The notes: a model not told the origin generated them from the sequence alone. A stretch of 57,744 nt of DNA from Clostridia bacterium (GCA_017512905.1 JAFWEL010000131.1:1-57744); one strand, 5' to 3'; positions 1 to 7,610 are shown, counted from the first letter of the stretch. Made by a program: numbers and translations.

Positions 1-96
1 AAAGTTTAGATTTTCCCACAATGCTTATCTTTTGGTCTTTGGTTCGGAATAGTGTAGTGCTGGCGGTCTATCTCTTGTTTTCGGTTGCTTGCTTCC

Positions 97-237
97 TTAC
101 CGTACATGAGCATTCGCGCCGGGGTTATCGTTGCCGTAACCCTCAAGCAGGTTGATGGCACCCCAGATGCCGAGACCGGCGCCGAGCGCCACAACGAGAG
201 TCTGCAGTACACCGACTGCGCTGTTGAAAAATGCCAT
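97..237 (-). pseudogene. Maff2-family small membrane protein, C-terminally truncated
   Basis: A 46-residue reading frame starts at an ATG preceded by AAGGAGG. It opens MAFFNSAVGVLQTLV and runs to LLEGYGNDNPGA, which I recognise as the conserved start of the Maff2 family. Maff2 proteins are small membrane proteins found just downstream of traG in Firmicutes conjugative elements. Family members normally continue into a second glycine-rich membrane helix. Here the match ends after NPGA and a stop follows five residues later, so the C-terminal helix is missing. This is either a deletion junction in the element or an assembly break close to the window edge. Confidence 0.75.
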
Positions 238-431
238 ACAGGCCTCCTTAAAAAGTTCCCCTGCAGGGGTGGAATAGGTTTTGTCTGATGCTTCCGGTTC
301 ACGAGCGTACCCCTCATCTTAATCGCCTCTACAGGCAGTGGGTGCTTGATCCTCTGATCAGACAACAAGCGGCCCGGACATCGTATCCGAACCGCTATGT
401 ACGGCAGCCCTGAGGCTGCCTTCAGGCCTGC
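238..431. other. Intergenic spacer, no gene recognised
   Basis: No convincing coding frame. On the minus strand there is a short GGCAGCC-TCAG-GGCTGCC hairpin (about 405-422) without a T-tract, and the Maff2 ribosome site lies at the left edge. Confidence 0.4.
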
Positions 432-887
432 TTACAGATCTTTGCATTCTTCCATGAAGTACTTGATTCTTTCCCTCCAATCCATTTCCAGAGTAGAAAG
501 CCACTGGTAATCCATAAAAGCATGCCAGTAGTAATTCAGAAAACAATCGATCACCATATCAATATCAGTTTGCAACTGACTTATCGCCGCTTCTGGATTC
601 TCCGGAACGTTCTCATAATGAACAGCACGAATCTCTACTTCAGTGTGACAAAACTCATGGAATCGGAAGTCAATGTCCCCGGTTCTGTAGATTGCAATCC
701 TTAGATGCTCTCCGTATCGCTCGAAATTAAAGTACCTGTTCCGTCCATTAGCATTCATGCAAACAGCACATTTTTTCGTTCTTTCTATCAGATGTTTTCC
801 AATGCTGTTTAAGACCACGTTGGTCGCAGCATCGATGAAATCGTCCTTTGCCTGTTTTTCAAGCCTTTTCTGTTCTGCTTTCGTCAT
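432..887 (-). CDS. Hypothetical ICE-borne protein
   Basis: This is a 151-residue protein starting at an ATG preceded by AAGGAGGATTT. It is soluble and charged, with a lysine-rich N-terminus, a CAVC pair near residue 41, and a middle section rich in aromatic residues, His and Glu. It lies directly downstream of the coupling-protein gene and upstream of Maff2, positions that are normally adjacent in this ICE family, so it may be cargo inserted into the transfer operon. I do not recognise the family and assign no function. Confidence 0.6.
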   Translation of the reverse strand: MTKAEQKRLEKQAKDDFIDAATNVVLNSIGKHLIERTKKCAVCMNANGRNRYFNFERYGEHLRIAIYRTGDIDFRFHEFCHTEVEIRAVHYENVPENPEAAISQLQTDIDMVIDCFLNYYWHAFMDYQWLSTLEMDWRERIKYFMEECKDL

Positions 888-896
888 AAATCCTCC

Positions 897-2108
897 TTAA
901 GCTTCGATGACATCGTATTCATCCTCTGCCCTCAGCTTCATGCGCCGGTTCAGATATTTTTCGATGTCAAAGGTGTATTTCTTGTCGTAATCGGACGTGT
1001 ACCTGTAGTTCGGGTGCTGCGTAATGTCGTACTTGTCCGAAAGGAACGGTCTGACGCCCCTGAGCTGCAGGACGCACTTGCTGCCGTTCATAACAGCCAG
1101 CTCATCCCGGCTCATAAGCTCTTTTCCGAGCTTCTGGTAGTTGGTGCCGTAGCTCGGGCTGTTGCCTCGGGTGTCAGAAGTGTTGAAGGTATCAATAGTT
1201 TCCTTGCCCAGGGCTTCTGCCAGCTCCTTCAGCGTGGTGGGTTCGGATCCTCCGAGGAAAACCTGGGAATCCATGTTGCCGATGATGGTATCGGCATTGT
1301 CCTTGTAGATCGCTTTCAGCTGGGACCTGGCCTGCAGCACCAGACAAGCGGAGATCTCACGGCTTCGGATCGTAGCTACCAGCTTCTCCAGATTGGGGAT
1401 CTGGCCGATATTTGCCGCCTCATCGATCAGGCACCGGACATGGACCGGGAGCCTTCCGCCATACACGTCATCCGCTTTCTCGCACAGCAGGTTGAAGAGT
1501 TGGGTGTAGATCATGGAAATCAGGAAGTTGAACGTTGCATCCGTATCTGACATGATCAGAAACAGCGCTGTCTTCCGGTCTCCGATGGTGTCCAATTCAA
1601 GCTCATCATAGGCTGTGATCTCTCGAAGCTCCTGAATATCAAAGACCGCCAGTCTTGCCCCACATGAAATGAGGATGGACTTGGCGGTCTTTCCAGCAGC
1701 CAGCTTATATTTCTTATACTGCCTGACTGCGAAGTGTTTGGGATTCTTTTTCTCCAGATTCTCAAACATGATAGGGTCCATGAAAGGCTCGATATCCGCG
1801 TGATTGCCCCACCTGGCAGAGCCGTATTCCTGGTTGTGCTTGAAGTGCTTGGCATTCTTATGACGGAGATAAACTGCAAGGTACAGAGCACCGCCGCAGA
1901 CAGCACCGACCAGAAGATCCGCCGGATGAAAGCTCGGAAGAGGATTTCCGAAGGCGACTCCCAGAGCGCTGAAGAATGACAGCAGCTTTTTACTCGCATC
2001 CGCTCCTTCTGCCAATCTCCAGGCCTCGCCCAGATTGGTACAGACGAGGCCGATGAGCGCATAGGGGAGGACCTTGATGATGATCTTTTTCAGCTTCTTC
2101 GTATTCAT
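897..2108 (-). CDS. VirD4/TraG-type conjugative coupling protein with internal deletion
   Basis: This protein would couple the relaxosome to the secretion channel. The N-terminus has two membrane segments (residues about 10-30 and 60-80) followed by the family motif SARWG. The C-terminal half is a strong match to Firmicutes TraG proteins, including HFAVRQYKKYKLAAGK, the Walker B-like LIDEAANIGQIP, and FLGGSEPTTLKEL. The protein has 403 residues where relatives have about 600. The segment between SARWG...EPFMDP and FENLEKKNPKHFAVRQ is missing, and this is where the Walker A P-loop (GGSGSGKT type) normally lies. The reading frame is preserved across the join (around 1765-1790). Its start overlaps the pcfB stop by ATGA. 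It is probably inactive as an ATPase. Confidence 0.9.
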   Translation of the reverse strand: MNTKKLKKIIIKVLPYALIGLVCTNLGEAWRLAEGADASKKLLSFFSALGVAFGNPLPSFHPADLLVGAVCGGALYLAVYLRHKNAKHFKHNQEYGSARWGNHADIEPFMDPIMFENLEKKNPKHFAVRQYKKYKLAAGKTAKSILISCGARLAVFDIQELREITAYDELELDTIGDRKTALFLIMSDTDATFNFLISMIYTQLFNLLCEKADDVYGGRLPVHVRCLIDEAANIGQIPNLEKLVATIRSREISACLVLQARSQLKAIYKDNADTIIGNMDSQVFLGGSEPTTLKELAEALGKETIDTFNTSDTRGNSPSYGTNYQKLGKELMSRDELAVMNGSKCVLQLRGVRPFLSDKYDITQHPNYRYTSDYDKKYTFDIEKYLNRRMKLRAEDEYDVIEA

Positions 2109-2599
2109 CGCGTCTGCTCCCTCTGCCTGTCACGGTTGATGACTCTGCCGGGCAGGGCCAGGATGGCCGCTTTGATCTTCCGGAGCTGTTCCAGAACACT
2201 CGGACGTTCTTCTTTTCTAAGGACTGCCTGAGAATACTCATTGAAGGCAGCTGTCATCGCATCCGCGTCCTTTGCTTTGAAGAAGACCAGGTAATGAGGC
2301 GGCTCCACGGAGGAATCCTTCCGGATCGCATAGTCGATACCGTACTTCCTGGCTACCTTCTCAAAGCCTTTCAGATCCGTCTGGGCGATATCGATATTGG
2401 TGACGCCCTGTCCCTGGCCGATCAACTCTTTGACTGACTGTTTGCCTTGCGTAGGGATCTCTGCTTCATGATCCTTTGTTGCCTTTACGTTCTTCCGATG
2501 ATTCAGATAGGCCCGGACCGCTGAGACTATAGTACGTGCGCTCAGCTTCGACGTGCTGATCGCCAGGTTCACAGTCCTGCTTTCGACTTCCTCCTGCAT
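2105..2599 (-). CDS. PcfB-family (DUF3801) conjugation protein
   Basis: 164 residues with the PcfB/DUF3801 layout: an N-terminal helix (RTVNLAISTSKLSARTIV), a central globular part containing GFEKVARKYGIDYAIRKD, the YLVFFKAKDADAMTAAF segment, and a basic tail. PcfB proteins sit immediately upstream of the VirD4-like coupling protein in Firmicutes plasmids and ICEs and act with it in substrate recruitment. Here the stop overlaps the traG start (ATGA), and the start lies inside the preceding small membrane-protein gene. The length is normal for the family. Confidence 0.85.
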   Translation of the reverse strand: MQEEVESRTVNLAISTSKLSARTIVSAVRAYLNHRKNVKATKDHEAEIPTQGKQSVKELIGQGQGVTNIDIAQTDLKGFEKVARKYGIDYAIRKDSSVEPPHYLVFFKAKDADAMTAAFNEYSQAVLRKEERPSVLEQLRKIKAAILALPGRVINRDRQREQTR

Positions 2600-2717
2600 C
2601 CGTCATCACCTCCTCATTTCTGCTTTCCCGGCTACTGGCCACCATCAGGGCCATGGTCAGCATGCCGAACATGGCCCCTCCGAAGAAGCACAGCATCGGG
2701 ATGATCCATCTCATCAC
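2466..2717 (-). CDS. DUF3789-like small membrane protein
   Basis: 83 residues with one clear N-terminal membrane helix (IIPMLCFFGGAMFGMLTMAL), the shape of DUF3789 proteins found at this place in Clostridia ICEs. Family members usually end soon after the helix. This frame continues for 45 more polar residues while overlapping the start of pcfB by 134 nt, so the C-terminal half may be an accident of overlap. The ATG overlaps the stop of the upstream gene (ATGA), which suggests translational coupling. Confidence 0.55.
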   Translation of the reverse strand: MMRWIIPMLCFFGGAMFGMLTMALMVASSRESRNEEVMTDAGGSRKQDCEPGDQHVEAERTYYSLSGPGLSESSEERKGNKGS

Positions 2718-4117
2718 AGGGTTTCCTCCTTCACCTTTTTAGGCGGCTTCAGCTCCGGCGCATCCAACTTCTTGTCCTGCGGCTTTTCGACCTTTTCGTC
2801 CGGGAGAGGAACTGCCATAATCCCACGGCCCATACGGACAAAGACTTCCGGAGAATGGAACTTCTCCTCAAAGGCCTTCATCTGATCCGGCGTAAGGGAA
2901 CCGAAATCCTCATCCGTAAGGCCGACCACCAGGAAGGAACCAGCTACCACGTCGTAGATCTCGCCGTTATCATCCCTGAGGGCCCTGTTAAGTGGCAGAC
3001 CGTCGAGCTTGCCCTCTTCATTCATGACCAGGGCTACCGGCTCATCGAAGGGATAGACCACCTCGATATAGCCGCCGACAGCGCTCTGAAGATCTTCCAG
3101 CCCGGTTCCGATCTCAACGGGACGGGGATGCTGGTTCGGCTCCACCAGAAGGACAGTCATCGTCTCGACGGCAGGAGCCGGAGCCTCGGCTGCATAGACG
3201 GCAGACTGTTCTGCCACGCGGCTTTCAAAGGTAACCGCCTTCTCGAAGATGTGGTCATCACTGTCGTAGTGATAAACACTGTCTGAGAGGAAATCTGCCG
3301 CACTGACCTCAGTGGCGTTCACACCCCGAACCATGCTTTCAAGCTGATCTCTCTCAAAGGATCCGTCATCACGGATGAAGAGGACCTCATGGACAGAGGA
3401 AGGAAGGACGAAGAAGTCACCGCCGAGCCTGTCTGCAGCTTCCTGAAGGAAGGCCGGAATCTGAGTCACGGAAGCACCGTTTACACCGCCTTCGACCGTC
3501 GCCACCCACATGGGGGATTCCGGCATATCGAACATATCACCTGACATCTCTGCCAGCATCTCGGACATGTTTTTGAGGACCGGAGGGTGACTCACAAGCT
3601 GGGCCGCGACTGCATCCGTATGGAGTTGTTCAGGCGTTACGCCGTACTCTTCGAGCAGTTTGTTAGTGACCAGCGTACTGGCCGAACCATCTGCTCTGCC
3701 GGGAAACTCTACACGGTACACGACCGCGATATCCTCCACGGTCTTGTGAGGGATATTCTCCAGCATCTCCCTATTGGGTTCTACAGGGACTACCTGCATT
3801 ACGAGATTGTTCTTCACCGTCTCATAGTCTGTGATCTCAGAAAGGTCAAACACAGGAATAGCACTTGCTGCCTGTTTGGCATCATCGGCGATCTTGTTAA
3901 GAATCGCTGCCTCCTGGAATTCATCTGCCTGGTAGCGCTCAAAGGCAGGACTCACGTTGAATGTCACTGCTGCTGTAGCACCTTCCGGCTGTACAGAGAT
4001 TCCGGTATAGGACTCGCCCTGCAGCTTATTGACCTGCTGGATCGTTACCTTGGCATCAGGAAGAGCCTCCTGGACCCGGTCCTTTGCAGCATCGAGGAAT
4101 TCATCAAAGTTCATCAT
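2714..4117 (-). CDS. DUF5688-DUF3846 fusion protein of the ICE
   Basis: 467 residues from the ATG at 4117, chosen because GGAGG lies 8 nt upstream; an upstream TTG at 4222 has no support. Residues 1 to about 300 resemble DUF5688 (NFDEFLDAAKDRV start, VEPNREMLENIPHKTVEDIAVVYRV, LPSSVHEVLFI). Residues about 325-430 resemble DUF3846 (TVLLVEPNQHPRPVEIG, GLPLNRALRDDNGEIYDVVAGSFLVVG). Both domains are common as separate accessory proteins of Firmicutes mobile elements, with unknown biochemical function. The tail is Lys/Pro-rich. The gene overlaps its upstream neighbour by 14 nt. Confidence 0.75.
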   Translation of the reverse strand: MMNFDEFLDAAKDRVQEALPDAKVTIQQVNKLQGESYTGISVQPEGATAAVTFNVSPAFERYQADEFQEAAILNKIADDAKQAASAIPVFDLSEITDYETVKNNLVMQVVPVEPNREMLENIPHKTVEDIAVVYRVEFPGRADGSASTLVTNKLLEEYGVTPEQLHTDAVAAQLVSHPPVLKNMSEMLAEMSGDMFDMPESPMWVATVEGGVNGASVTQIPAFLQEAADRLGGDFFVLPSSVHEVLFIRDDGSFERDQLESMVRGVNATEVSAADFLSDSVYHYDSDDHIFEKAVTFESRVAEQSAVYAAEAPAPAVETMTVLLVEPNQHPRPVEIGTGLEDLQSAVGGYIEVVYPFDEPVALVMNEEGKLDGLPLNRALRDDNGEIYDVVAGSFLVVGLTDEDFGSLTPDQMKAFEEKFHSPEVFVRMGRGIMAVPLPDEKVEKPQDKKLDAPELKPPKKVKEETL

Positions 4118-4382
4118 CACAGCACACCTCCATGACACAGTACGGGAAGCAGCAGTCTGCTTCGATATCCTCACCCTTGAGAAGATCGGAAGCCTCATAA
4201 ACCAGAGAAGCAGCTTCTTCAAGAAGTTCGGAGGCCTCCATCAGCAGATCTGCAGCAAGAACCATGTCATCGTCCTCAGCCTCGGCTGCCTCCCGGTTTT
4301 TCTGCGCTTCCTGTTCCTTCGTGATCTTCGCTGCGATCTCCGCCATAGCCTTCAGTCTTTTCATGAAATCATCGTTCTTCAC
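4104..4382 (-). CDS. Hypothetical coiled-coil protein
   Basis: 92 residues from a GTG at 4382, chosen because AAGGAG lies upstream at normal spacing. The sequence is mostly charged helix with heptad-like Leu/Ala spacing (LLMEASELLEEAASLVYEA), ending in a Cys-rich tail with C-C and C-X3-C groups and then CCDDEL. It is probably a small ICE accessory protein translated together with the DUF5688 gene it overlaps. No family recognised. Confidence 0.55.
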   Translation of the reverse strand: MKNDDFMKRLKAMAEIAAKITKEQEAQKNREAAEAEDDDMVLAADLLMEASELLEEAASLVYEASDLLKGEDIEADCCFPYCVMEVCCDDEL

Positions 4383-4413
4383 TTGTTCGTTTCTCCTTTT
4401 GTATAGTTTTTGT

Positions 4414-4449
4414 AAAGAAAAAGCGCCTCTGATTCTCATCAAAGACGCT
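4414..4449 (-). terminator. Rho-independent terminator after parB
   Basis: Reading the minus strand, a 12-bp stem (two G-U pairs) with a GAGA loop is followed by TTTTTC. It lies between parB and the downstream coiled-coil gene, so it would separate the replication/partition genes from the transfer genes. Confidence 0.8.
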
Positions 4450-4473
4450 GCCTTATGGGTACATATTCAGTTG

Positions 4474-5346
4474 TCATCTCGCCTTGTCACGCTGGCGTTT
4501 CTTCTGCCACTGATCCAGAAGCTTCAGGATCACATCGCTCATCTGGCGGGGCGTATAGGACTTGGGAAAGTACTTCCTAAGCTGTTCACTCTTGAAAGCG
4601 ACCCGTTCCAGGTCGCCTTTTTTGACTTCAGCCAGGATCTCGCACATATCCTCCAGCTTACAGCCGCCTTCCTGACTCAGCTTTTTCAGCCGCATTGCCT
4701 GCGAAACGGAAGGTGTAGCTTGCGTGAAATCAATGGCTTCCAGCAGGTTTTTCTGTTCCTCCGGTTTCAGGTAGGAAAGCTCTACGGCAGGATTAAAGGC
4801 GATCCTATTCTGATCGACCATCTCAAGGATCTCCGGGATCAGGTTGGTAAGGCGGATAAAACGCTTTACCTGGCTCATGCTATCATTGGTAGCCTTGCCA
4901 ATTTCCTGATTGGTCCACTTTGGTCCAACTTGGTCCAAAGTTCCTTCTTGCTGCAAATCGGTCCGTTCTCCCTGATGCTTCATGGCCTCTGCTTTCATTT
5001 TGTAAGCAAACGCTCTCTCGGAGGGAAGGATGTTTTCTCGCTGCAGGTTGCTGTCTACAACGAGGATCTTCGCTACGTCATCATCCATGGGTCGAACGAT
5101 CACCGGCACCTCAGTCAGGCCAACCGCCTCGGCTGCATGAGCCCGTCTGTGTCCGGAGATGATCTCGAACTTGCCATCCTCCGTAGGCCTTGCGATCAGA
5201 GGCGTAAGAACACCGAACATCGAAATGCTCTCTGTAGTCCTGAGCATGGATTCGTCTTCGACCACCCTGAAGGGATGATCCTTAAAGGGAATAAGCTTAG
5301 TGATTGGAATCTTTTGAACCCGGTCCATCTGTTTTTCATCGTCCAT
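4474..5346 (-). CDS. parB: ParB/RepB/Spo0J-type partition protein
   Basis: 290 residues. The N-terminal ParB nuclease-like domain has the motif ISGHRRAHAAEAVG (about residues 63-76) and VVDSNLQRENILPSERAFAYK. A helix-turn-helix region follows (NQEIGKATNDSMSQVKRFIRL, about 145-165). The C-terminus is basic (QWQKKRQRDKAR). ParB-like proteins of ICEs bind centromere-like sites and help maintain the excised circle. No parA is adjacent within this window. It lies directly downstream of the RepA-like gene and is followed by a terminator. Confidence 0.92.
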   Translation of the reverse strand: MDDEKQMDRVQKIPITKLIPFKDHPFRVVEDESMLRTTESISMFGVLTPLIARPTEDGKFEIISGHRRAHAAEAVGLTEVPVIVRPMDDDVAKILVVDSNLQRENILPSERAFAYKMKAEAMKHQGERTDLQQEGTLDQVGPKWTNQEIGKATNDSMSQVKRFIRLTNLIPEILEMVDQNRIAFNPAVELSYLKPEEQKNLLEAIDFTQATPSVSQAMRLKKLSQEGGCKLEDMCEILAEVKKGDLERVAFKSEQLRKYFPKSYTPRQMSDVILKLLDQWQKKRQRDKAR

Positions 5347-5360
5347 TCTAGTTCACCTCC

Positions 5361-6248
5361 TCATGCATGGACACCGTACATATCGTGATTGACCCTGGCC
5401 TGATAGTAAGAGTCGATCGTTACCGGGGCATTGAACAGCGTTGTAAGAAGATACTGCTTCATGTCCCTTACATAGGTCGTGTTCTCCTTCAGGCAGTCCA
5501 GGACATATTGGATATGCAAGGAATTCAGCTTCATGAGCCTACCTTTCACGATCTCAATGGGCTTATCATCTCCGGCGATCCGGATCGTCTTCCTCCCGGA
5601 TGAACAGGTCTCTGCCAGGAGATCCAGAATTCCTTCCAGCGTTTCCTTCTCAGTTCGATTGCCCTGGATCAGGATGGGGATCTCCAACTCTTCTCTGAAA
5701 TAAGCTTCATACTGTGCATAAGCATCGTTTCGCTTCGATTCCCTTCCCGGAAGGAAAGAAGGATCAGTATCATTCAAATCAGTCTTTTTATCATTAGTCT
5801 TATTAGAGTGTGATTCTGACACTTCCAGAGATGTCGCTTTCACACTTCCAGAAGTGTCGTTTTGACACTTCAAGAAATGTCTTTCCCCATACTTATCCAC
5901 AGTCCGATAGAAGCTTTTCACATAGATCAGGTTGGGCTTTCCGAGGCCCTGCCGTTTCCGTTCGATGAGACCTGCCTTATGTTCCAGCTCATCCAGAAGC
6001 TGAATGGCCTTCTTGTTGCCGCAGTTCATGCTCTCCGTGATCTCCGCGATGGTGAAGATGATATAGACGCGGTCCTGATCATCCCGCCAGCCGTTCCGGT
6101 TCGAAAGCTCAGTCCTGTCAAACAGGATGCTGTACAGCAGCTTTGCTTCGGCAGAGATTCCCTTGAAGGTATCATTCTGAAGCAGGATCTTCGGGACCCT
6201 GAGAAATGAAAACTGCTCAGTTTCCGCGCTGTGGATATAGTCAAGCAC
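5361..6248 (-). CDS. RepA-type replication initiator (RepA_N / DUF6017)
   Basis: 295 residues starting from GTG at 6248, with AGGAGG upstream. The N-terminal winged-helix RepA_N domain begins with FLRVPKILLQNDTFKGIS and continues with AKLLYSILFDRTELS and NCGNKKAIQLLDELEHKAGLIERKRQG. A Ser/Thr/Asp-rich linker follows (about residues 130-165), then a C-terminal DUF6017-like part (ILDLLAETCSSGRKTIRI...HIQYVLDCLKENTTYVRDMKQYLLTTLFNAP). Such proteins start replication of circular ICE or plasmid forms and bind iterons near their gene. The repeats at 7060-7172 upstream fit that role. Confidence 0.88.
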   Translation of the reverse strand: MLDYIHSAETEQFSFLRVPKILLQNDTFKGISAEAKLLYSILFDRTELSNRNGWRDDQDRVYIIFTIAEITESMNCGNKKAIQLLDELEHKAGLIERKRQGLGKPNLIYVKSFYRTVDKYGERHFLKCQNDTSGSVKATSLEVSESHSNKTNDKKTDLNDTDPSFLPGRESKRNDAYAQYEAYFREELEIPILIQGNRTEKETLEGILDLLAETCSSGRKTIRIAGDDKPIEIVKGRLMKLNSLHIQYVLDCLKENTTYVRDMKQYLLTTLFNAPVTIDSYYQARVNHDMYGVHA

Positions 6249-6479
6249 TCATATCACCACCTCCTGAATGGAAAACCTGTCTTTGGGAAGGGGCTTGCGC
6301 CGGAAGATGTCCTTATCCTGCTTGCCATAGGGGCAGGTTGAAAACAGGCATTTCCTGTATTTGAAGTCCGGGTGATAGTAGCAGCACTGCCTGCATTTCG
6401 GAGCCGTCTTGTTGCGGTCCACCGGCACATCACGCTTCATGAGATTTCTGTAAAAGTTTAGGCTTCCATTCTCACGCAT
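6249..6479 (-). CDS. Small Cys-rich ICE protein
   Basis: 76 residues with a cluster of cysteines (CRQCCYYHPDFKYRKC...C-P-Y) spaced like a zinc knuckle. It occurs beside repA in relatives of this element as far as I recall, but its function is not established. It overlaps the next Cys-rich gene by 8 nt and abuts repA, so the three are co-translated. Confidence 0.65.
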   Translation of the reverse strand: MRENGSLNFYRNLMKRDVPVDRNKTAPKCRQCCYYHPDFKYRKCLFSTCPYGKQDKDIFRRKPLPKDRFSIQEVVI

Positions 6480-6729
6480 TGGCCGGTACCTCCATTTTGG
6501 TTCCGAAGACCTCGTTCATACATTTCTTCATACAGAAACTGACACAAGGACCGTAACTGCAGCCTGCGCAAGGGGATTTCGGTCTCGGGGACTCCGCCAG
6601 GTAGTAGCAGTTTTCTTTTTTGAGGGTGCATCCGACTTTCCGGTTCTTCCAGAAGAAACAGCCTCTGCAGCTGCGCGGACGGTCAGCGTAGTAACGCACG
6701 CCGTCGATTATGATCGTTTCTTTTGCCAT
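6472..6729 (-). CDS. Small Cys-rich ICE protein
   Basis: 85 residues from the ATG at 6729, chosen because AAAGGAGG precedes it. It begins MAKETIIIDGVRYYAD and then contains ten cysteines in short spacings (CRGCFFW, C-X6-C, CAGCSYGPC, C-X3-C), suggesting a metal-binding knuckle. It is the first gene of the repA operon. The pattern resembles its downstream neighbour, so the two may be paralogues. Function unknown. Confidence 0.65.
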   Translation of the reverse strand: MAKETIIIDGVRYYADRPRSCRGCFFWKNRKVGCTLKKENCYYLAESPRPKSPCAGCSYGPCVSFCMKKCMNEVFGTKMEVPANA

Positions 6730-6782
6730 CGATTTATCCTCCTTTGTTTTCCAATGATGGTTCTGCAGAGTCTGCAGAAAAG

Positions 6783-6820
6783 AAAAAAGCCCGGTCACCG
6801 TCGTTAAACAGTCACCGGGC
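6783..6820 (-). terminator. Intrinsic terminator upstream of the Cys-rich/repA operon
   Basis: On the minus strand a 7-bp GC-rich stem (GCCCGGT/ACCGGGC) with an 18-nt loop is followed by TTTTTTC. It lies just 5' of the first ICE gene, so it either ends an upstream transcript or attenuates the repA operon. Confidence 0.6.
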
Positions 6821-6853
6821 TATGTAAGGAGGTCTATTCTTCTGAGAAGACAA

Positions 6854-6889
6854 AGACGCCCGGCAGGAAGAACTTTCTGCTGAGCGTCT
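6854..6889. repeat. Stem-loop in the ICE non-coding region
   Basis: Inverted repeat AGACGC...GCGTCT enclosing GCAGGAAG-AA-CTTTCTGC. No T-tract follows, so it is more likely a regulatory or origin structure than a terminator. Confidence 0.45.
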
Positions 6890-7059
6890 ATAGCAAATAA
6901 AACCGAATTAAAAATGCCGGATTCGGTCAGATTCCATCAAATGCACTTAATCGGAACAGGGCACCTGGATAAGGCTCGTTCATGGCCTCAAAGCATGTTT
7001 TCTGCAGAGAGACATGCCGCCCTTCAAACCACTGAAAATCGACTTTTTACTCTCCCTCA

Positions 7060-7172
7060 GTTAGCCCATCTGTTAACTAAAAGAGGCTGAAAATGGGCCG
7101 AAAATCGCCGGTTAGCCCCTCGTTAACTATAAAATTTCCGTCAGAATCCGTCAAAATCGGGGATAACCCATC
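7060..7172. repeat. Iteron-like repeats at exact 51-bp spacing
   Basis: GTTAGCCCATCTGTTAACTA begins at 7060, a near copy begins at 7111 (GTTAGCCCCTCGTTAACTA), and a partial copy (GATAACCCATC) begins at 7162. AAAATCG words precede each. The position upstream of repA and parB suggests initiator or ParB binding sites in a replication origin. The non-coding stretch 6890-7245 holds no gene I can support. Confidence 0.55.
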
Positions 7173-7189
7173 AAAGATTTTCGGGCATG

Positions 7190-7226
7190 AAAAAACCCCG
7201 GAAACGTTGATTTTCCAGGGTTTTTT
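7190..7226. terminator. Bidirectional terminator following the rpsI fragment
   Basis: AAAAAACCC...GGGTTTTTT hairpin with an inner GGAAA/TTTCC stem. It lies 20 nt beyond the orphan S9 stop codon, where an rpsI terminator would be expected. Confidence 0.7.
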
Positions 7227-7245
7227 GCATCTTGCTTGGTCTCGA

Positions 7246-7299
7246 TCAGCGCTTGCTGAACTGCGGAGCACGACGTGCCGCTTTGAGGCCGTACTTCTT
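7246..7299 (-). pseudogene. rpsI: Orphan 3' end of rpsI (ribosomal protein S9), probable att core
   Basis: Reading the minus strand from 7299 gives KKYGLKAARRAPQFSKR followed by a stop, which is the invariant C-terminus of bacterial ribosomal protein S9. A stop codon lies just upstream (7312-7314) and no other S9 sequence is present. The 3' ends of ribosomal-protein genes are known integration sites for tyrosine-integrase ICEs, which leave a copy of the gene end at the far junction. I infer an attachment-site remnant. No integrase or intact rpsI is visible to confirm it. Confidence 0.75.
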
Positions 7300-7354
7300 G
7301 AATTCCCTCATTCATCTTTATGATCGTACCTTCGTATTTTCTTCTGCGCCTCCA

Positions 7355-7528
7355 CTACTCCCTTTTCAATCGGTCTGCCAGCCCGCAAATCGCTTCCACC
7401 GTCCTCAAAACTGTAAATGTTGTATGTGACGGGTCCCCTTCGCGGATGCGCAATGTGCGCCTGATTTCCTTTGGTATGACAACTCTTCCCAATTCATCTA
7501 TCCTTCTTACAATGCCTGTCGCTCGCAT
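7355..7528 (-). pseudogene. AbrB/SpoVT-type regulator, truncated or chimeric
   Basis: 57 residues from the ATG at 7528, which follows GGAGGCG. The first 33 residues are a textbook SpoVT/AbrB DNA-binding domain (ATGIVRRIDELGRVVIPKEI). After REGDP, where SpoVT-like proteins continue into a GAF-like sensor domain, the sequence switches to an unrelated 24-residue tail and stops. It could still bind DNA as a short AbrB-like protein, but the abrupt change beside the rpsI remnant suggests a recombination junction. Confidence 0.6.
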
Positions 7529-7610
7529 AAAAACGCCTCCGATACGCTCAAACTGCTTCATGATGTGTGCGTAGTTTGCGCGAATCAGGGCATTTTATGC
7601 GCTGTGGTTA

